64,000 bases of DNA from Agrobacterium tumefaciens (GTDB lineage: Bacteria; Pseudomonadota; Alphaproteobacteria; Rhizobiales; Rhizobiaceae): the NCBI RefSeq assembly GCF_005221385.1, contig NZ_CP039903.1, positions 248,001-312,000 on the forward strand, in the 5' to 3' direction. The notes beneath the pieces were generated by a model that had not been told where the DNA came from, did not search any database, and worked only from the letters and a program-made list of their open reading frames with translations. Of this stretch, positions 39,558-48,913 are shown one piece after another. The translations under genes were made by a program, and so were the position numbers. How positions within the stretch are numbered: position 1 is the stretch's first letter; every line of letters begins with the position of its first letter.

Positions 39558-41063
39558 ATGGCACGCATCATTCAAACACCCACTGGTTTGGACGCTCTCA
39601 CATTTGACGATGTGTTGCTGCAGCCCGGGCATTCCGAAGTCATGCCGGGGCAGACGAATATCGCCACCCGCATCGCCCGCGATATCGATCTCAACCTGCC
39701 GATCCTGTCTTCTGCCATGGATACGGTCACCGAAGGCCGTCTTGCCATCGCCATGGCCCAGGCCGGCGGCATCGGTGTCATCCACCGTAACCTGACCCCC
39801 ATCGAGCAGGCCGAAGAAGTGCGGCAGGTGAAGAAGTTCGAAAGCGGCATGGTCGTCAACCCGGTCACAATCGGCCCAGATGCGACGCTTGCCGAAGCAC
39901 AGGCCTTGATGAAGGCGCACGGCATTTCGGGCATTCCGGTGGTTGAAAACGGCGGTGCCGGTGGCCATAAGAACGGCCGGCTCGTCGGCATCCTGACGAA
40001 CCGCGACGTGCGTTTTGCCTCCGATCCGCAGCAGAAGATCTACGAACTGATGACCCGCGAAAACCTGGTCACGGTCAAGGAAAGCAGCGTCGACCAGCAG
40101 GAAGCCCGCCATCTCTTGCACAAGCACCGCATTGAAAAGCTGCTGGTGGTGGATGGAAAAGGCAATTGCGTCGGCCTCATCACCGTCAAGGATATCGAGA
40201 AGTCGCAGCTGAACCCCAACGCCACCAAGGATGCGCAGGGCCGCCTTCGCGCCGCTGCCGCCATCAGCGTCGGTGCTGACGCCATCGAGCGCGCCGAGCG
40301 CCTCATCGATGCCGGCGTCGACCTTCTGGTCGTCGATACCGCGCATGGCCATTCGCAGCGCGTGCTGGATGCCGTCTCGCAGGTCAAGAAGATGTCGAAC
40401 TCGGTTCGCATCATCGCCGGCAATGTCGCCACCGCTGACGGCACCAAGGCGCTGATCGATGCCGGCGCCGATGGCGTCAAGGTCGGCATCGGCCCCGGTT
40501 CCATCTGCACCACCCGCATCGTCGCCGGTGTCGGCGTTCCGCAGCTTGCAGCGATCATGGCCTCGGTCGAAGTGGCCAATGCGGCCGACATCCCCGTCAT
40601 TGCCGATGGCGGCATCAAATTCTCGGGCGATCTGGCCAAGGCAATCGCTGCCGGCGCTTCCGCCGTCATGATCGGCTCGCTTTTGGCCGGCACGGATGAA
40701 AGCCCGGGTGAAGTGTTCCTCTATCAGGGCCGTTCCTTCAAGGCTTATCGCGGCATGGGTTCCGTTGGCGCCATGGCGCGCGGTTCCGCCGACCGTTATT
40801 TCCAGGCCGAAGTGCGTGACACGCTGAAGCTCGTGCCGGAAGGTATCGAAGGTCAGGTTCCCTACAAGGGACCGGTCTCCGGTGTGCTGCACCAGCTGGC
40901 CGGCGGCCTGAAGGCTGCCATGGGTTATGTCGGCGGCAGCAACATCAAGGAATTCCAGGAGCGCGCCACCTTCGTTCGCATCTCCAGCGCCGGCCTGCGT
41001 GAAAGCCACGCACATGACGTGACGATCACCCGCGAAAGCCCGAACTATCCCGGCGCGGTTTGA
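39558..41063 (+). CDS. guaB: Inosine-5'-monophosphate dehydrogenase
   Basis: 501 residues. TFDDVLLQP and [10 protein letters not shown] at the N-terminus, a CBS-domain pair (about 95-210), the active-site loop [11 protein letters not shown] (catalytic Cys near residue 320) and [10 protein letters not shown]. It makes XMP from IMP, the first committed step to GMP. ATG 39558 has AAGGA eight bases upstream. Confidence 0.97.
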   Translation: MARIIQTPTGLDALTFDDVLLQPGHSEVMPGQTNIATRIARDIDLNLPILSSAMDTVTEGRLAIAMAQAGGIGVIHRNLTPIEQAEEVRQVKKFESGMVVNPVTIGPDATLAEAQALMKAHGISGIPVVENGGAGGHKNGRLVGILTNRDVRFASDPQQKIYELMTRENLVTVKESSVDQQEARHLLHKHRIEKLLVVDGKGNCVGLITVKDIEKSQLNPNATKDAQGRLRAAAAISVGADAIERAERLIDAGVDLLVVDTAHGHSQRVLDAVSQVKKMSNSVRIIAGNVATADGTKALIDAGADGVKVGIGPGSICTTRIVAGVGVPQLAAIMASVEVANAADIPVIADGGIKFSGDLAKAIAAGASAVMIGSLLAGTDESPGEVFLYQGRSFKAYRGMGSVGAMARGSADRYFQAEVRDTLKLVPEGIEGQVPYKGPVSGVLHQLAGGLKAAMGYVGGSNIKEFQERATFVRISSAGLRESHAHDVTITRESPNYPGAV

Positions 41064-41105
41064 TCTTTCGAACCGAATCCGTAAGAAGATAGACTGAGTA
41101 TTTGG

Positions 41106-41140
41106 CGCTTCCCGATTCCAGCCGGATCGGGAAGCGTTTT
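41106..41140 (+). terminator. Rho-independent terminator of guaB
   Basis: CGCTTCCCGAT / ATCGGGAAGCG, 11-bp perfect stem and TTTT. Confidence 0.85.
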
Positions 41141-41159
41141 CATGATTGGGGGAGAAAAC

Positions 41160-41579
41160 ATGTCACCGACGACCGCAATGTTCTGGCCGATGATCGCCCA
41201 TGTCTTTCTCGTTTTCTGGCTTTACGGGCTACTGCTCTACCGTCGCAAGAAATATACCTTCACGGATCGCGAATCGGCCATTCGTCTTCGCGACAAGAGT
41301 GAAGAAGCGCGGGAAAGCTATCTGGTGAACCGCAATATCGCCAACCAGTTCGAACTTCCCGTCCTGTTTCATATCGCCTGCCTGCTGCTCTACATCACCG
41401 ATGCGGACAACATCGTCACCATCGTACTGGCCTGGCTGTTCGTGCTCTCGCGTTATGCCCATTCCTATGTCCACGTTACCACTAACCGGCTGCGTCACCG
41501 CGGGGCACTGTTCGGCATCGGCTTTGCCCTAATCGTGTGCCTGTGGGCATGGCTCGCCATCTGGTTGGCGCTGGAATGA
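41160..41579 (+). CDS. MAPEG-family membrane protein
   Basis: 139 residues, four membrane segments, with ANQFELPVLFHIACLLLY and SRYAHSYVHVTTNRLRHR, the usual MAPEG signatures (membrane-associated eicosanoid/glutathione metabolism proteins). ATG 41160 has GGGGGAG seven bases upstream. The function in bacteria is usually glutathione-linked or unknown. It lies just after the guaB terminator. Confidence 0.82.
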   Translation: MSPTTAMFWPMIAHVFLVFWLYGLLLYRRKKYTFTDRESAIRLRDKSEEARESYLVNRNIANQFELPVLFHIACLLLYITDADNIVTIVLAWLFVLSRYAHSYVHVTTNRLRHRGALFGIGFALIVCLWAWLAIWLALE

Positions 41580-41674
41580 AACAGCACCGTCAGGTTGACT
41601 CATAAGTGAGACAATCGCGCCTTTAAAATCACCCGATTTGCGATGGGTCAATTCCATGACGTCCCATCCCCGTT

Positions 41675-41715
41675 AATCTCTGCCTGCCGTCGAGGATTTC
41701 AGGCGAGCAGAGATT
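41675..41715 (+). promoter_or_regulatory. Leader stem-loop upstream of alcohol dehydrogenase
   Basis: AATCTCTGC (41675-41683) pairs with GCAGAGATT (41707-41715), and inner CCTG/CAGG can extend it. It stops just before the GAGGAG binding site of the gene at 41728. Confidence 0.45.
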
Positions 41716-41727
41716 GAGGAGTATGTC

Positions 41728-42756
41728 ATGGCAAAAACAATGAAGGCAGCCGTCGTCCGCGCGTTTGGAAAACCGCTGACCATCGAGGAAGTGGCGATAC
41801 CGGATCCCGGCCCCGGTGAAATTCTCATCAACTACAAGGCGACGGGCGTTTGCCACACCGACCTGCACGCCGCAACGGGCGATTGGCCGGTCAAACCCAA
41901 CCCACCCTTCATTCCCGGCCATGAAGGTGCGGGTTATGTCGCGAAAATCGGCGCTGGCGTCACCGGCATCAAGGAAGGCGACCGCGCCGGCACGCCCTGG
42001 CTCTATACCGCCTGCGGATGCTGCATCCCCTGCCGCACCGGCTGGGAAACCCTTTGCCCGAGCCAGAAGAATTCCGGCTATTCCGTCAATGGCAGCTTTG
42101 CCGAATATGGCCTTGCCGATCCGAAATTCGTCGGCCGCCTGCCGGACAATCTGGACTTCGGCCCGGCGGCCCCGGTGCTCTGCGCCGGTGTCACCGTCTA
42201 TAAGGGCCTCAAGGAAACCGAGGTCAGGCCCGGTGAATGGGTGGTCATTTCAGGCATTGGCGGCCTGGGTCACATGGCCGTGCAATACGCCAAGGCCATG
42301 GGCATGCATGTCGTTGCCGCCGATATTTTCGACGACAAGCTGGCGCTTGCGAAAAAACTCGGTGCAGATGTCGTCGTCAATGGTCGTGCGCCTGACGCGG
42401 TGGAGCAGGTGCAGAAGGCGACCGGCGGCGTCCATGGCGCGCTGGTGACGGCGGTGTCGCCCAAGGCCATGGAGCAGGCCTACGGCTTCCTGCGCTCCAA
42501 GGGCACCATGGCGCTTGTCGGCCTTCCGCCGGGCTTCATCTCCATTCCGGTGTTCGACACGGTACTGAAGCGCATCACGGTGCGCGGTTCCATCGTCGGC
42601 ACAAGGCAGGATCTGGAGGAAGCGCTGACCTTTGCCGGTGAAGGCAAGGTGGCGGCCCACTTCTCCTGGGACAAGCTCGAAAACATCAACGATATCTTCC
42701 ACCGCATGGAAGAGGGCAAGATCGACGGCCGTATCGTCGTCGACCTCGCCGCCTGA
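41728..42756 (+). CDS. adhP: Zinc-dependent alcohol dehydrogenase, AdhP type
   Basis: 342 residues. Catalytic zinc Cys in GVCHTDLHA, His in GHEGAG, a structural zinc set CGCCIPCRTGWETLC, and NAD-binding GIGGLGHMAVQ. It interconverts primary alcohols (ethanol, propanol) and aldehydes. Start ATG 41728, GAGGAG upstream. A hairpin lies just before the binding site. Confidence 0.93.
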   Translation: MAKTMKAAVVRAFGKPLTIEEVAIPDPGPGEILINYKATGVCHTDLHAATGDWPVKPNPPFIPGHEGAGYVAKIGAGVTGIKEGDRAGTPWLYTACGCCIPCRTGWETLCPSQKNSGYSVNGSFAEYGLADPKFVGRLPDNLDFGPAAPVLCAGVTVYKGLKETEVRPGEWVVISGIGGLGHMAVQYAKAMGMHVVAADIFDDKLALAKKLGADVVVNGRAPDAVEQVQKATGGVHGALVTAVSPKAMEQAYGFLRSKGTMALVGLPPGFISIPVFDTVLKRITVRGSIVGTRQDLEEALTFAGEGKVAAHFSWDKLENINDIFHRMEEGKIDGRIVVDLAA

Positions 42757-42880
42757 GACAAATGACATGGGTTGCGGCGCTCACGCAAAAGTGTGGCGCC
42801 GCTTCCGCCCACCCCGTTCCCCGCGGGGCGATCTGCGTTATCCTCCCTGCCGCATCCGCGCGCTCAAGGAGGACAGGGTG

Positions 42881-43756
42881 ATGGACAAGCCGAAGATTAC
42901 GCAGGCCATGATCGACGCTTACGATGAATATACCCATCTCAGCCTCGACCGCCGCAAATTCATGGAAAAACTCACAGTACTTGCCGGTTCCGGCGCTGCT
43001 GCGGCGGCGATCGCGCCGCTTCTTTCGGCCAACAGCGCCCGTGCGGCCATCGTCGCGCCTGACGATGCGGGGATCGTGGCGGAAGACGTGACCTATCCCG
43101 CTCCCGGTGGCGAGATGAAAGGTTACCTCGTCACGCCGAAATCGGTGTCGGGACCGATCGGCTCCGTCATCGTCATCCACGAGAACCGTGGCCTGAACGA
43201 CCATATCCGCGATGTGGCAAGACGTGTGGCGCTTGCCGGTTTCAGGGCGCTTGCGGTCGATTTCCTCTCCCCGCAGGGCGGTACGCCTGCCGATGAGGAC
43301 AAGGCGCGGGAAATGTTCAGCGGCCTCGACATGGACGCAACGGTCGCCAATGCCGAAGCGGGCCGGGTGTGGCTCGCGGCCCGGCAGGGTGCGAACGGCA
43401 AGGTCGGCGCGGTCGGCTTCTGCTGGGGTGGTGGGCTGGTCAACCGTTTCGCCACCAAATCGGCCGGCCTGAATGCCGGCGTCGCCTATTACGGTCAGCA
43501 GGCCCCGGCGGCCGATGTGCCTGATATCAAGGCGCCGCTGCTCTTGCACTATGCGGGTCTCGACGAGCGCATCAATGCCGGCATCGATGCCTATAAGAAG
43601 GCGTTGGAAGACAACGGCAAGACCTTCGAAATCTTCGTTTATGACGGCGTCAACCACGCCTTCAACAATGATACGTCCTCGGCACGCTACGACAAGAAGG
43701 CCGCCGATCTCGCCTGGGGGCGGACGGTGGAGTTTTTCAAGAAATATCTGGGGTGA
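42881..43756 (+). CDS. Dienelactone hydrolase family protein
   Basis: 291 residues with an N-terminal DRRKFMEKLTVLAGSGAAA stretch resembling a Tat signal, so it may be exported. Alpha/beta hydrolase with nucleophile Cys in GFCWGGGL, Glu in HENRGLN, and His in GVNHAFNND. Catechol-lactone hydrolases use this triad; the natural substrate here is unknown. AAGGAGG lies upstream of ATG 42881. The stop codon sits in a sequence context that resembles that after glyS (see findings), and an RIME-like repeat follows. Confidence 0.85.
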   Translation: MDKPKITQAMIDAYDEYTHLSLDRRKFMEKLTVLAGSGAAAAAIAPLLSANSARAAIVAPDDAGIVAEDVTYPAPGGEMKGYLVTPKSVSGPIGSVIVIHENRGLNDHIRDVARRVALAGFRALAVDFLSPQGGTPADEDKAREMFSGLDMDATVANAEAGRVWLAARQGANGKVGAVGFCWGGGLVNRFATKSAGLNAGVAYYGQQAPAADVPDIKAPLLLHYAGLDERINAGIDAYKKALEDNGKTFEIFVYDGVNHAFNNDTSSARYDKKAADLAWGRTVEFFKKYLG

Positions 43757-43837
43757 TGGGTTTTCGAGGTGGCCGCTTGTTCCTTCTTCCCGTCGGGGAA
43801 GGAGGAAAGGCTCTAGATGTTGTCCACTTATAATGGG

Positions 43838-44031
43838 CCAAAGGTGCGTGGGGCTTTACCCCCTCTGCCCTGCCGGGCATCTCCCCCTCAAGGGGGGGAG
43901 ATCGATACGCGGATAGGTTTCGCCCATCTCATAGTCTGAGAATGAAGTGGAGGTAGCCCCTCCTGCTGATCTCCCCCTTGAGGGGGAGATGCCCGGCAGG
44001 GCAGAGGGGGTAAAGCCCCACGCACCTTTGG
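43838..44031. repeat. RIME-like inverted repeat element, copy 1
   Basis: 58-bp perfect inverted arms (43838-43895 and 43974-44031), with cores CCCTGCCGGGCATCTCCCCC and TCAAGGGG, the familiar rhizobial intergenic mosaic motif. It fills the gap between the hydrolase gene and moaB (minus strand). Confidence 0.85.
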
Positions 44032-44050
44032 TCCGATCTCAGGGGATGCT

Positions 44051-44596
44051 CTAAACCCCACCACCCCCACGCTTCAAATGCTCATCCAGCCTTGGCATGA
44101 TCTCCACGAAATTGCAGGGCAGGTGGCGATAATCCAGCTGGGCCTTGAGGATACCGTCCCAGGCATCCTTGCACGCACCCGGAGAGCCGGGCAGCACGAA
44201 GATGAAGGTGGCGTTGGCGACCCCGCCGGTTGCCCGCGACTGGATGGTGGCAGTGCCGATCTTGTCATAGGAGATGCGATGGAAGACGGCGGAAAACCCG
44301 TCCATGCGCTTTTCGAACAGCGGTTCCAGCGCGTCGGGCGTCACGTCGCGGCCAGTAAAACCGGTGCCGCCGGTGGTGATGACCACATCCACGCCCGGGG
44401 CCAGCGTCCAGTCACGCACGGTGTTGAAAATGGCGGCCCTGTCATCCGGTACAATGGCGCGCGCGGCGAGACGGTGTCCCGCCTCCTCGAGCCTAGCGAC
44501 GAGCGTATCGCCGGATTTGTCGTTCTCCAGCGTGCGGCTGTCCGACACGGTCAAAACCGCAATGCCAAGGGGAATGAAGGGTCTTTCGCCTGCCAT
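44051..44596 (-). CDS. moaB: Molybdenum cofactor biosynthesis protein MoaB
   Basis: 181 residues. AVLTVSDSRT near the start and TTGGTGFTGRDVTPD near residue 78, the MoaB/MogA fold that adenylylates molybdopterin, and a C-terminal LPGSPGACKDAWDGI. GAGG lies before ATG 44596. It is the last gene of the ispB-TPR-ispE-moaB group. Confidence 0.93.
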   Translation of the reverse strand: MAGERPFIPLGIAVLTVSDSRTLENDKSGDTLVARLEEAGHRLAARAIVPDDRAAIFNTVRDWTLAPGVDVVITTGGTGFTGRDVTPDALEPLFEKRMDGFSAVFHRISYDKIGTATIQSRATGGVANATFIFVLPGSPGACKDAWDGILKAQLDYRHLPCNFVEIMPRLDEHLKRGGGGV

Positions 44597-44622
44597 GGCC
44601 TTATCCTCGAATTATATGGTCC

Positions 44623-45507
44623 TCAAATGGTCCGCGTCGCCTGAAAATACCAGCCGGGGCGTTTCTTCCGAAGCGATGTTTCCGCGTTTCGGGCGGCATC
44701 GAAGGAATGGAAAACCCCGAAGCATGTCGCACCCGAACCGGACATGCGGACAAGCGCGGCATCTTCCTGCGACAGCATGTCGATGATCTCGCCGATCTCC
44801 GGCAGCAACGTTTGCGCGGGTGGTTGCAGATCGTTGCGGCTTTGCGCCAGAAAATCCACCCAGCCAATTGTCGCACGTGCCGGCAGGCGAGGATTGGTCT
44901 TGTTTTGCAGGCGTCGGAATATATCCGGCGTCGAGACGGCTTTCAGCGGATTGGCGAGCACCAGAAACAGGCAGGGCAGATCGGAGACCGGTTCGATCTC
45001 CGCGCCAATGCCGCGTGCGATGAGGGGCCGGCTTTCAAGGCACATCGGCACATCCGCGCCGAGTGTGAGCGCAAGCGATGCCAGTCTTTCCGGCTCTATC
45101 GTAACCTGCCAGTGCCGCAGAAGCGCCCGAAAGGTAGCCGCCGCATCCGCCGAACCGCCGCCAATGCCGGAGGCGACCGGAAGGTTCTTTTCGAGGTGAA
45201 TGGCAACCGGACGGCCTGACTGACCCGTGGCCGCAAGCGCATCACGCAGTCTGTCCCGGGCGCGGGTGACGAGATTGTCGCCGCCATCGTCGGTACGCAG
45301 GAGATCGCCGAAAGGGCCGGAGATAGAGAAGGCATCGGCATCCGCATCGCGAATACGGATCACGTCGCCGGCCTCGGTGAATGTCACCAGCGTTTCGAGC
45401 AGATGATAGCCATCCGCCCGCTGGCCGGTCACATGCAGTGCCAGATTGATTTTTGCCGGGGCCGCCTCGATGGTCTCGGTGGCCCCGGAAACCTCATGCA
45501 CACGCAT
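44623..45507 (-). CDS. ispE: 4-diphosphocytidyl-2-C-methyl-D-erythritol kinase
   Basis: 294 residues, GHMP kinase. AKINLALHVTGQRADGYH (N-terminal) and PVASGIGGGSADAAA (ATP loop). It phosphorylates CDP-ME in the non-mevalonate isoprenoid route. It starts 6 bases after the TPR gene stop. Confidence 0.95.
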   Translation of the reverse strand: MRVHEVSGATETIEAAPAKINLALHVTGQRADGYHLLETLVTFTEAGDVIRIRDADADAFSISGPFGDLLRTDDGGDNLVTRARDRLRDALAATGQSGRPVAIHLEKNLPVASGIGGGSADAAATFRALLRHWQVTIEPERLASLALTLGADVPMCLESRPLIARGIGAEIEPVSDLPCLFLVLANPLKAVSTPDIFRRLQNKTNPRLPARATIGWVDFLAQSRNDLQPPAQTLLPEIGEIIDMLSQEDAALVRMSGSGATCFGVFHSFDAARNAETSLRKKRPGWYFQATRTI

Positions 45508-45513
45508 GCGGCG

Positions 45514-47358
45514 TCAGGATTTCTTGTCCGGGGTAGGAGCGGCCGGTGCCGGAGGAGCCGGCGGCTGCGGCGCGGCATCCTTCTTGGCGGTGTTTTCGGC
45601 ATCTTTTTCCACCGGCGGCAAGCCGTTGGCGATCTTTTCCTTCACCTTCGCCTTGTCCACATCATCGCTGTCGCCGATCATGGCACGGTTCCACTGGTAG
45701 ACGGCCTCGATCTTGCGGCCCACGCGCCAATAGGCGTCGCCCAGATGGTCGTTGATGGTCGGGTCGCCGGCCTTGAGTTCGATTGCCCGCTCCAGCTCCG
45801 TCACGGCGTCATCGAAAGCGCCGAGGCGATAATGCGCCCAGCCAAGCGAATCGACGATGTAACCATCATTGGGGCGAAGCTCGACGGCGCGGCTGATCAT
45901 CTTCATGCCTTCGTCGAGATTGATGCCCTTATCCACCCAGGAATAACCAAGATAGTTCAGCACCTGCGGCTGCTCCGGGTTCAACTCCAGCGCCCGCTTG
46001 AAATTCGGTTCGGCCTTGTCCCATTCCTTCAGCCGCTCATAGGCGATGCCGCGCTGGAAGAACACCGACCAGTCGGATTTCTGCGGCACGGCGCCGATAA
46101 CCTCGATGGCCTTGTCGTAATTTTCGGCCATGGCGCGATAGTCCTTGGCGTCCGAAAGCACGCTGCCATAAGCGAGGTAGGAGCGGACGTCCTTCGGGTC
46201 GGATTCAAGCAGGGATTTGAGGTGCTGGCGCGCCTCATCCACCTTGCCGGTCTGCGCGAGCGTCAGTCCGAGCTGCAGCTCGGAGATGCGATACATCGGC
46301 GAATCCTTCGGCACATCGCGGTAAAACACGATGGCGCGTTCAGGCTGCTTCATGGCTTCAGCAAGCCCGCCGAGAAGAATAAGCGTATCGGGGCTTTTTT
46401 GATCGAGCGCGCGTGACGTCTGCAGATAAAGCGTAACGATTTCCTCGGCGCCTTCGCGGTTCAATGCCCCGGCAATGGAGAACATGACGCTGGCCGCGCC
46501 TTCCACCGCATTGGTGATCTGCTGTTCCGGCTTCTCACCCTTTTCGATTGCTTCGCGCAGCGCTTTCAGCGGCGCATAATTGGGCGCGAAAGTATCGCCG
46601 ACCGCAATCGCATCCAGCGCCTTCTGCCTGTTGCCGGCGGAAGCCTCCAGGCGTGCAAGCGCCATCACCGCGCGCATATAGGTATCGGACGCCGTTGCGC
46701 CGCCTTCGCGATCCGTCACCGCTTCGTTGAGGCTTTTCCGGGCGGCATCGATATTGCCGCTGACAAGGGCGATGGCGGCCGCATTGTATTTCTGGAAGAT
46801 CGAAATCCAGCCCGGGCCCTTCATGTTGTTGACGAGCGCCAGCGCTTCCTTCGGCTTGCCGGAACCGGCACGCGCCCATGCGGTCAAAAGCGTGTTGACC
46901 ATGCGGTCAAGATCGTTCGGGCCGGTATATTTCAGGATTTTTTCGGCCTTGGTGAATTCCTTGTCCTTGATGGCGTCAAGGCCGCGCACGATGGTCGTCA
47001 CCCGTTCGACGGACGTATCGTCCTTCATCGAATCGGCGATCTTGGCGCCAGCCTCGAAATTGCCGCTCAGAAGTTCGGCGATCATCAGCCGCTGGCGGAT
47101 TTCCGTATTGGCCGGATCGAATTCCAGCGCCTTCTTGTAGAGCGAAATCGCCGTCGGATAATCCTGGTCGACATCGGCATTCCGACCGGCAAGGAAAGCG
47201 CCGGAGAAGGTGTTCACCTTGCCGGGATCGAAGGTGACGGCCTTGTCTTCCGTTTTCGCCTTTGTCTCAGCAAAGCCGGGGCTTGCACCCGCACCAATCG
47301 TGAGAGCGGCGGCAAGAGCCGCGCTGCAGAGAAGACGAAGTGCTGGTTTACGCCGCAT
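45514..47358 (-). CDS. Secreted tetratricopeptide-repeat protein
   Basis: 614 residues. A signal peptide (MRRKPALRLL to SPGFAE, cleavage about residue 30) and TPR-like repeats from about residue 55 (for example YPTAISLYKKALEFDPANTE) through 560, ending in a Pro/Ala-rich tail (PAPPAPAAPTPDKK). A periplasmic or outer-membrane-facing role is likely. ATG 47358 was preferred (AAGG 8 bases upstream). The position in ispE and moaB operons is common in rhizobia. The function is unknown. Confidence 0.82.
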   Translation of the reverse strand: MRRKPALRLLCSAALAAALTIGAGASPGFAETKAKTEDKAVTFDPGKVNTFSGAFLAGRNADVDQDYPTAISLYKKALEFDPANTEIRQRLMIAELLSGNFEAGAKIADSMKDDTSVERVTTIVRGLDAIKDKEFTKAEKILKYTGPNDLDRMVNTLLTAWARAGSGKPKEALALVNNMKGPGWISIFQKYNAAAIALVSGNIDAARKSLNEAVTDREGGATASDTYMRAVMALARLEASAGNRQKALDAIAVGDTFAPNYAPLKALREAIEKGEKPEQQITNAVEGAASVMFSIAGALNREGAEEIVTLYLQTSRALDQKSPDTLILLGGLAEAMKQPERAIVFYRDVPKDSPMYRISELQLGLTLAQTGKVDEARQHLKSLLESDPKDVRSYLAYGSVLSDAKDYRAMAENYDKAIEVIGAVPQKSDWSVFFQRGIAYERLKEWDKAEPNFKRALELNPEQPQVLNYLGYSWVDKGINLDEGMKMISRAVELRPNDGYIVDSLGWAHYRLGAFDDAVTELERAIELKAGDPTINDHLGDAYWRVGRKIEAVYQWNRAMIGDSDDVDKAKVKEKIANGLPPVEKDAENTAKKDAAPQPPAPPAPAAPTPDKKS

Positions 47359-47481
47359 GAGGGAACCTTTGCCTTTGTGCGAATGCACGGAAAAATCAGT
47401 TTCCATTGTTTGGTCACGATAGAATGGCTTTTTTGAAGCAACCCCGCAAGAAATTATGGCCCGGCCACAATTGCGCCTTGC

Positions 47482-47507
47482 GAAAAATCCGGCCCGAAAC
47501 ATCGGGC
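47482..47507 (-). terminator. Possible terminator of ispB
   Basis: GCCCGA / TCGGGC stem with a four-base loop and ATTTTT downstream on the minus strand; the stem is short. Confidence 0.4.
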
Positions 47508-47548
47508 GGATGGTCCTGCCCATCCGCCGTTCGCGTGGGCCTTCAGCC

Positions 47549-48565
47549 TCAGTTCAGACGCTCGATGCAGAAGTCGATCACTTCCAGAAGCGCATTTTTC
47601 CACGGGCTCTGCGGCAGCGGGGCCAGCGCATCGCGGGCAATGGTGCCATAATGTGTGGCGCGGCCGATCGTATCGCCAAGACCATTATATTTGGTAATCA
47701 GGCCCAGCGCCTTTTCGAGGTTCTCGTCGCTGCTTTCGCCCTTTTCAATGGCGTTACGCCAGAAGGCGCGCTCGTCCTGCGTGCCGCGACGATAGGAAAG
47801 GATGACCGGCAGCGTAATCTTGCCTTCGCGGAAATCGTCGCCGGTATTCTTGCCGAGATCGGCGGACTTGCCGCCGTAATCCAGCACATCGTCGACGAGC
47901 TGGAAGGCAAGGCCGAGATTCATGCCGTAGGATTTCAGCGCGCTACGGGTGGCCTTGTCGGTCTTCGCAACGATCGGGCCGACTTCCGCCGCAGCCGCAA
48001 ACAGGGCCGCGGTCTTGGCGCGAATCACCTGCAGATAATCGTCTTCGGTGGTTTCCATGTTCTTGGCGACCGAAAGCTGCAGCACCTCGCCCTCGGCGAT
48101 AACAGAAGCGGCGGTGGACAGCACGTCGAGCGCATCGAGAGAGCCGACATCCACCATCATGCGGAAGGCCTGGCCGAGCAGGAAGTCGCCGACGAGAACG
48201 CTCGCCTGGTTGCCCCAGATGGTGCGGGCGGTGGATTTGCCGCGGCGCAGGTCGCTTTCATCCACCACGTCGTCATGCAGAAGCGTCGCGGTGTGCATGA
48301 ATTCCACGCTGGTGGCGAGCTTGATGTGGTGGTCGCCCTCGTAACCGAACATCGAGGCCGAAGCGAGCGTCAGCATCGGCCGCAGGCGCTTGCCGCCGGA
48401 TGAGATCAGATGGTTGGCCACCTCGGGTATCATCTGGACATCGGAACCGGCCTTGGAGAGGATAAGCTGGTTCACCTGTTCCATGTCGGGGCGGGTCAGG
48501 TCGACAAGCGGCTTGACGGATGCGAGTTTGTTTTTGCTTTCTTCAAGCGGTATGACGACGCCCAA
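47549..48565 (-). CDS. ispB: Octaprenyl-diphosphate synthase (polyprenyl synthetase)
   Basis: 338 residues. Two aspartate-rich motifs, LLHDDVVDESDLRRG near residue 96 and FQLVDDVLDYGG near residue 225, bind Mg and the allylic diphosphate; GGKRLRPML is also present. It makes the isoprenoid tail of ubiquinone. No in-frame ATG fits: TTG 48565 with GGAG nine bases upstream gives LGVVIPLEES, the expected N-terminus. Confidence 0.92.
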   Translation of the reverse strand: MGVVIPLEESKNKLASVKPLVDLTRPDMEQVNQLILSKAGSDVQMIPEVANHLISSGGKRLRPMLTLASASMFGYEGDHHIKLATSVEFMHTATLLHDDVVDESDLRRGKSTARTIWGNQASVLVGDFLLGQAFRMMVDVGSLDALDVLSTAASVIAEGEVLQLSVAKNMETTEDDYLQVIRAKTAALFAAAAEVGPIVAKTDKATRSALKSYGMNLGLAFQLVDDVLDYGGKSADLGKNTGDDFREGKITLPVILSYRRGTQDERAFWRNAIEKGESSDENLEKALGLITKYNGLGDTIGRATHYGTIARDALAPLPQSPWKNALLEVIDFCIERLN

Positions 48566-48676
48566 GGGACAGGACTCCTGTTCGAATTTGAATTCGACAA
48601 TAAAAACTGGCGCCTTGCGCGGCAAGGGGCGAATTGCCGCTAGCCATTCAAAAAGATGGGAATTTAGGGCTTATCC

Positions 48677-48907
48677 ATGCGTGAATTGATCCGTACCAAC
48701 GATGCCGTGCTGCTCTCCTTCGCTGAAAGCCTGATGAAGGACGCCGGCATCCACTGCCTTGTTGCCGATCAGGCGATGAGCATTCTGGAAGGTTCGCTCG
48801 GCCTTTTGCCCCGAAGGTTCCTTGTGGAAGAGGAGCGTGCCGATGAGGGGCGGCGCATCCTCATCGATGCCGGGCTGGGCGACGAGTTGCGGGGCGAAGA
48901 GGCTTAA
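48677..48907 (+). CDS. DUF2007 domain protein
   Basis: 76 residues. MRELIRTNDAVLLSFAESLMK and the C-terminal VEEERADEGRRIL fit DUF2007, a small fold found at the start of many alphaproteobacterial methylase operons. It is divergent from ispB. The function is unknown, though a ligand-binding role has been proposed. It is followed six bases later by the methylase gene. Confidence 0.8.
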   Translation: MRELIRTNDAVLLSFAESLMKDAGIHCLVADQAMSILEGSLGLLPRRFLVEEERADEGRRILIDAGLGDELRGEEA

Positions 48908-48913
48908 GGCGAC

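Noticed and set aside
39537..41015. 492-codon minus-strand frame over guaB
   Set aside because: Antisense shadow of guaB.
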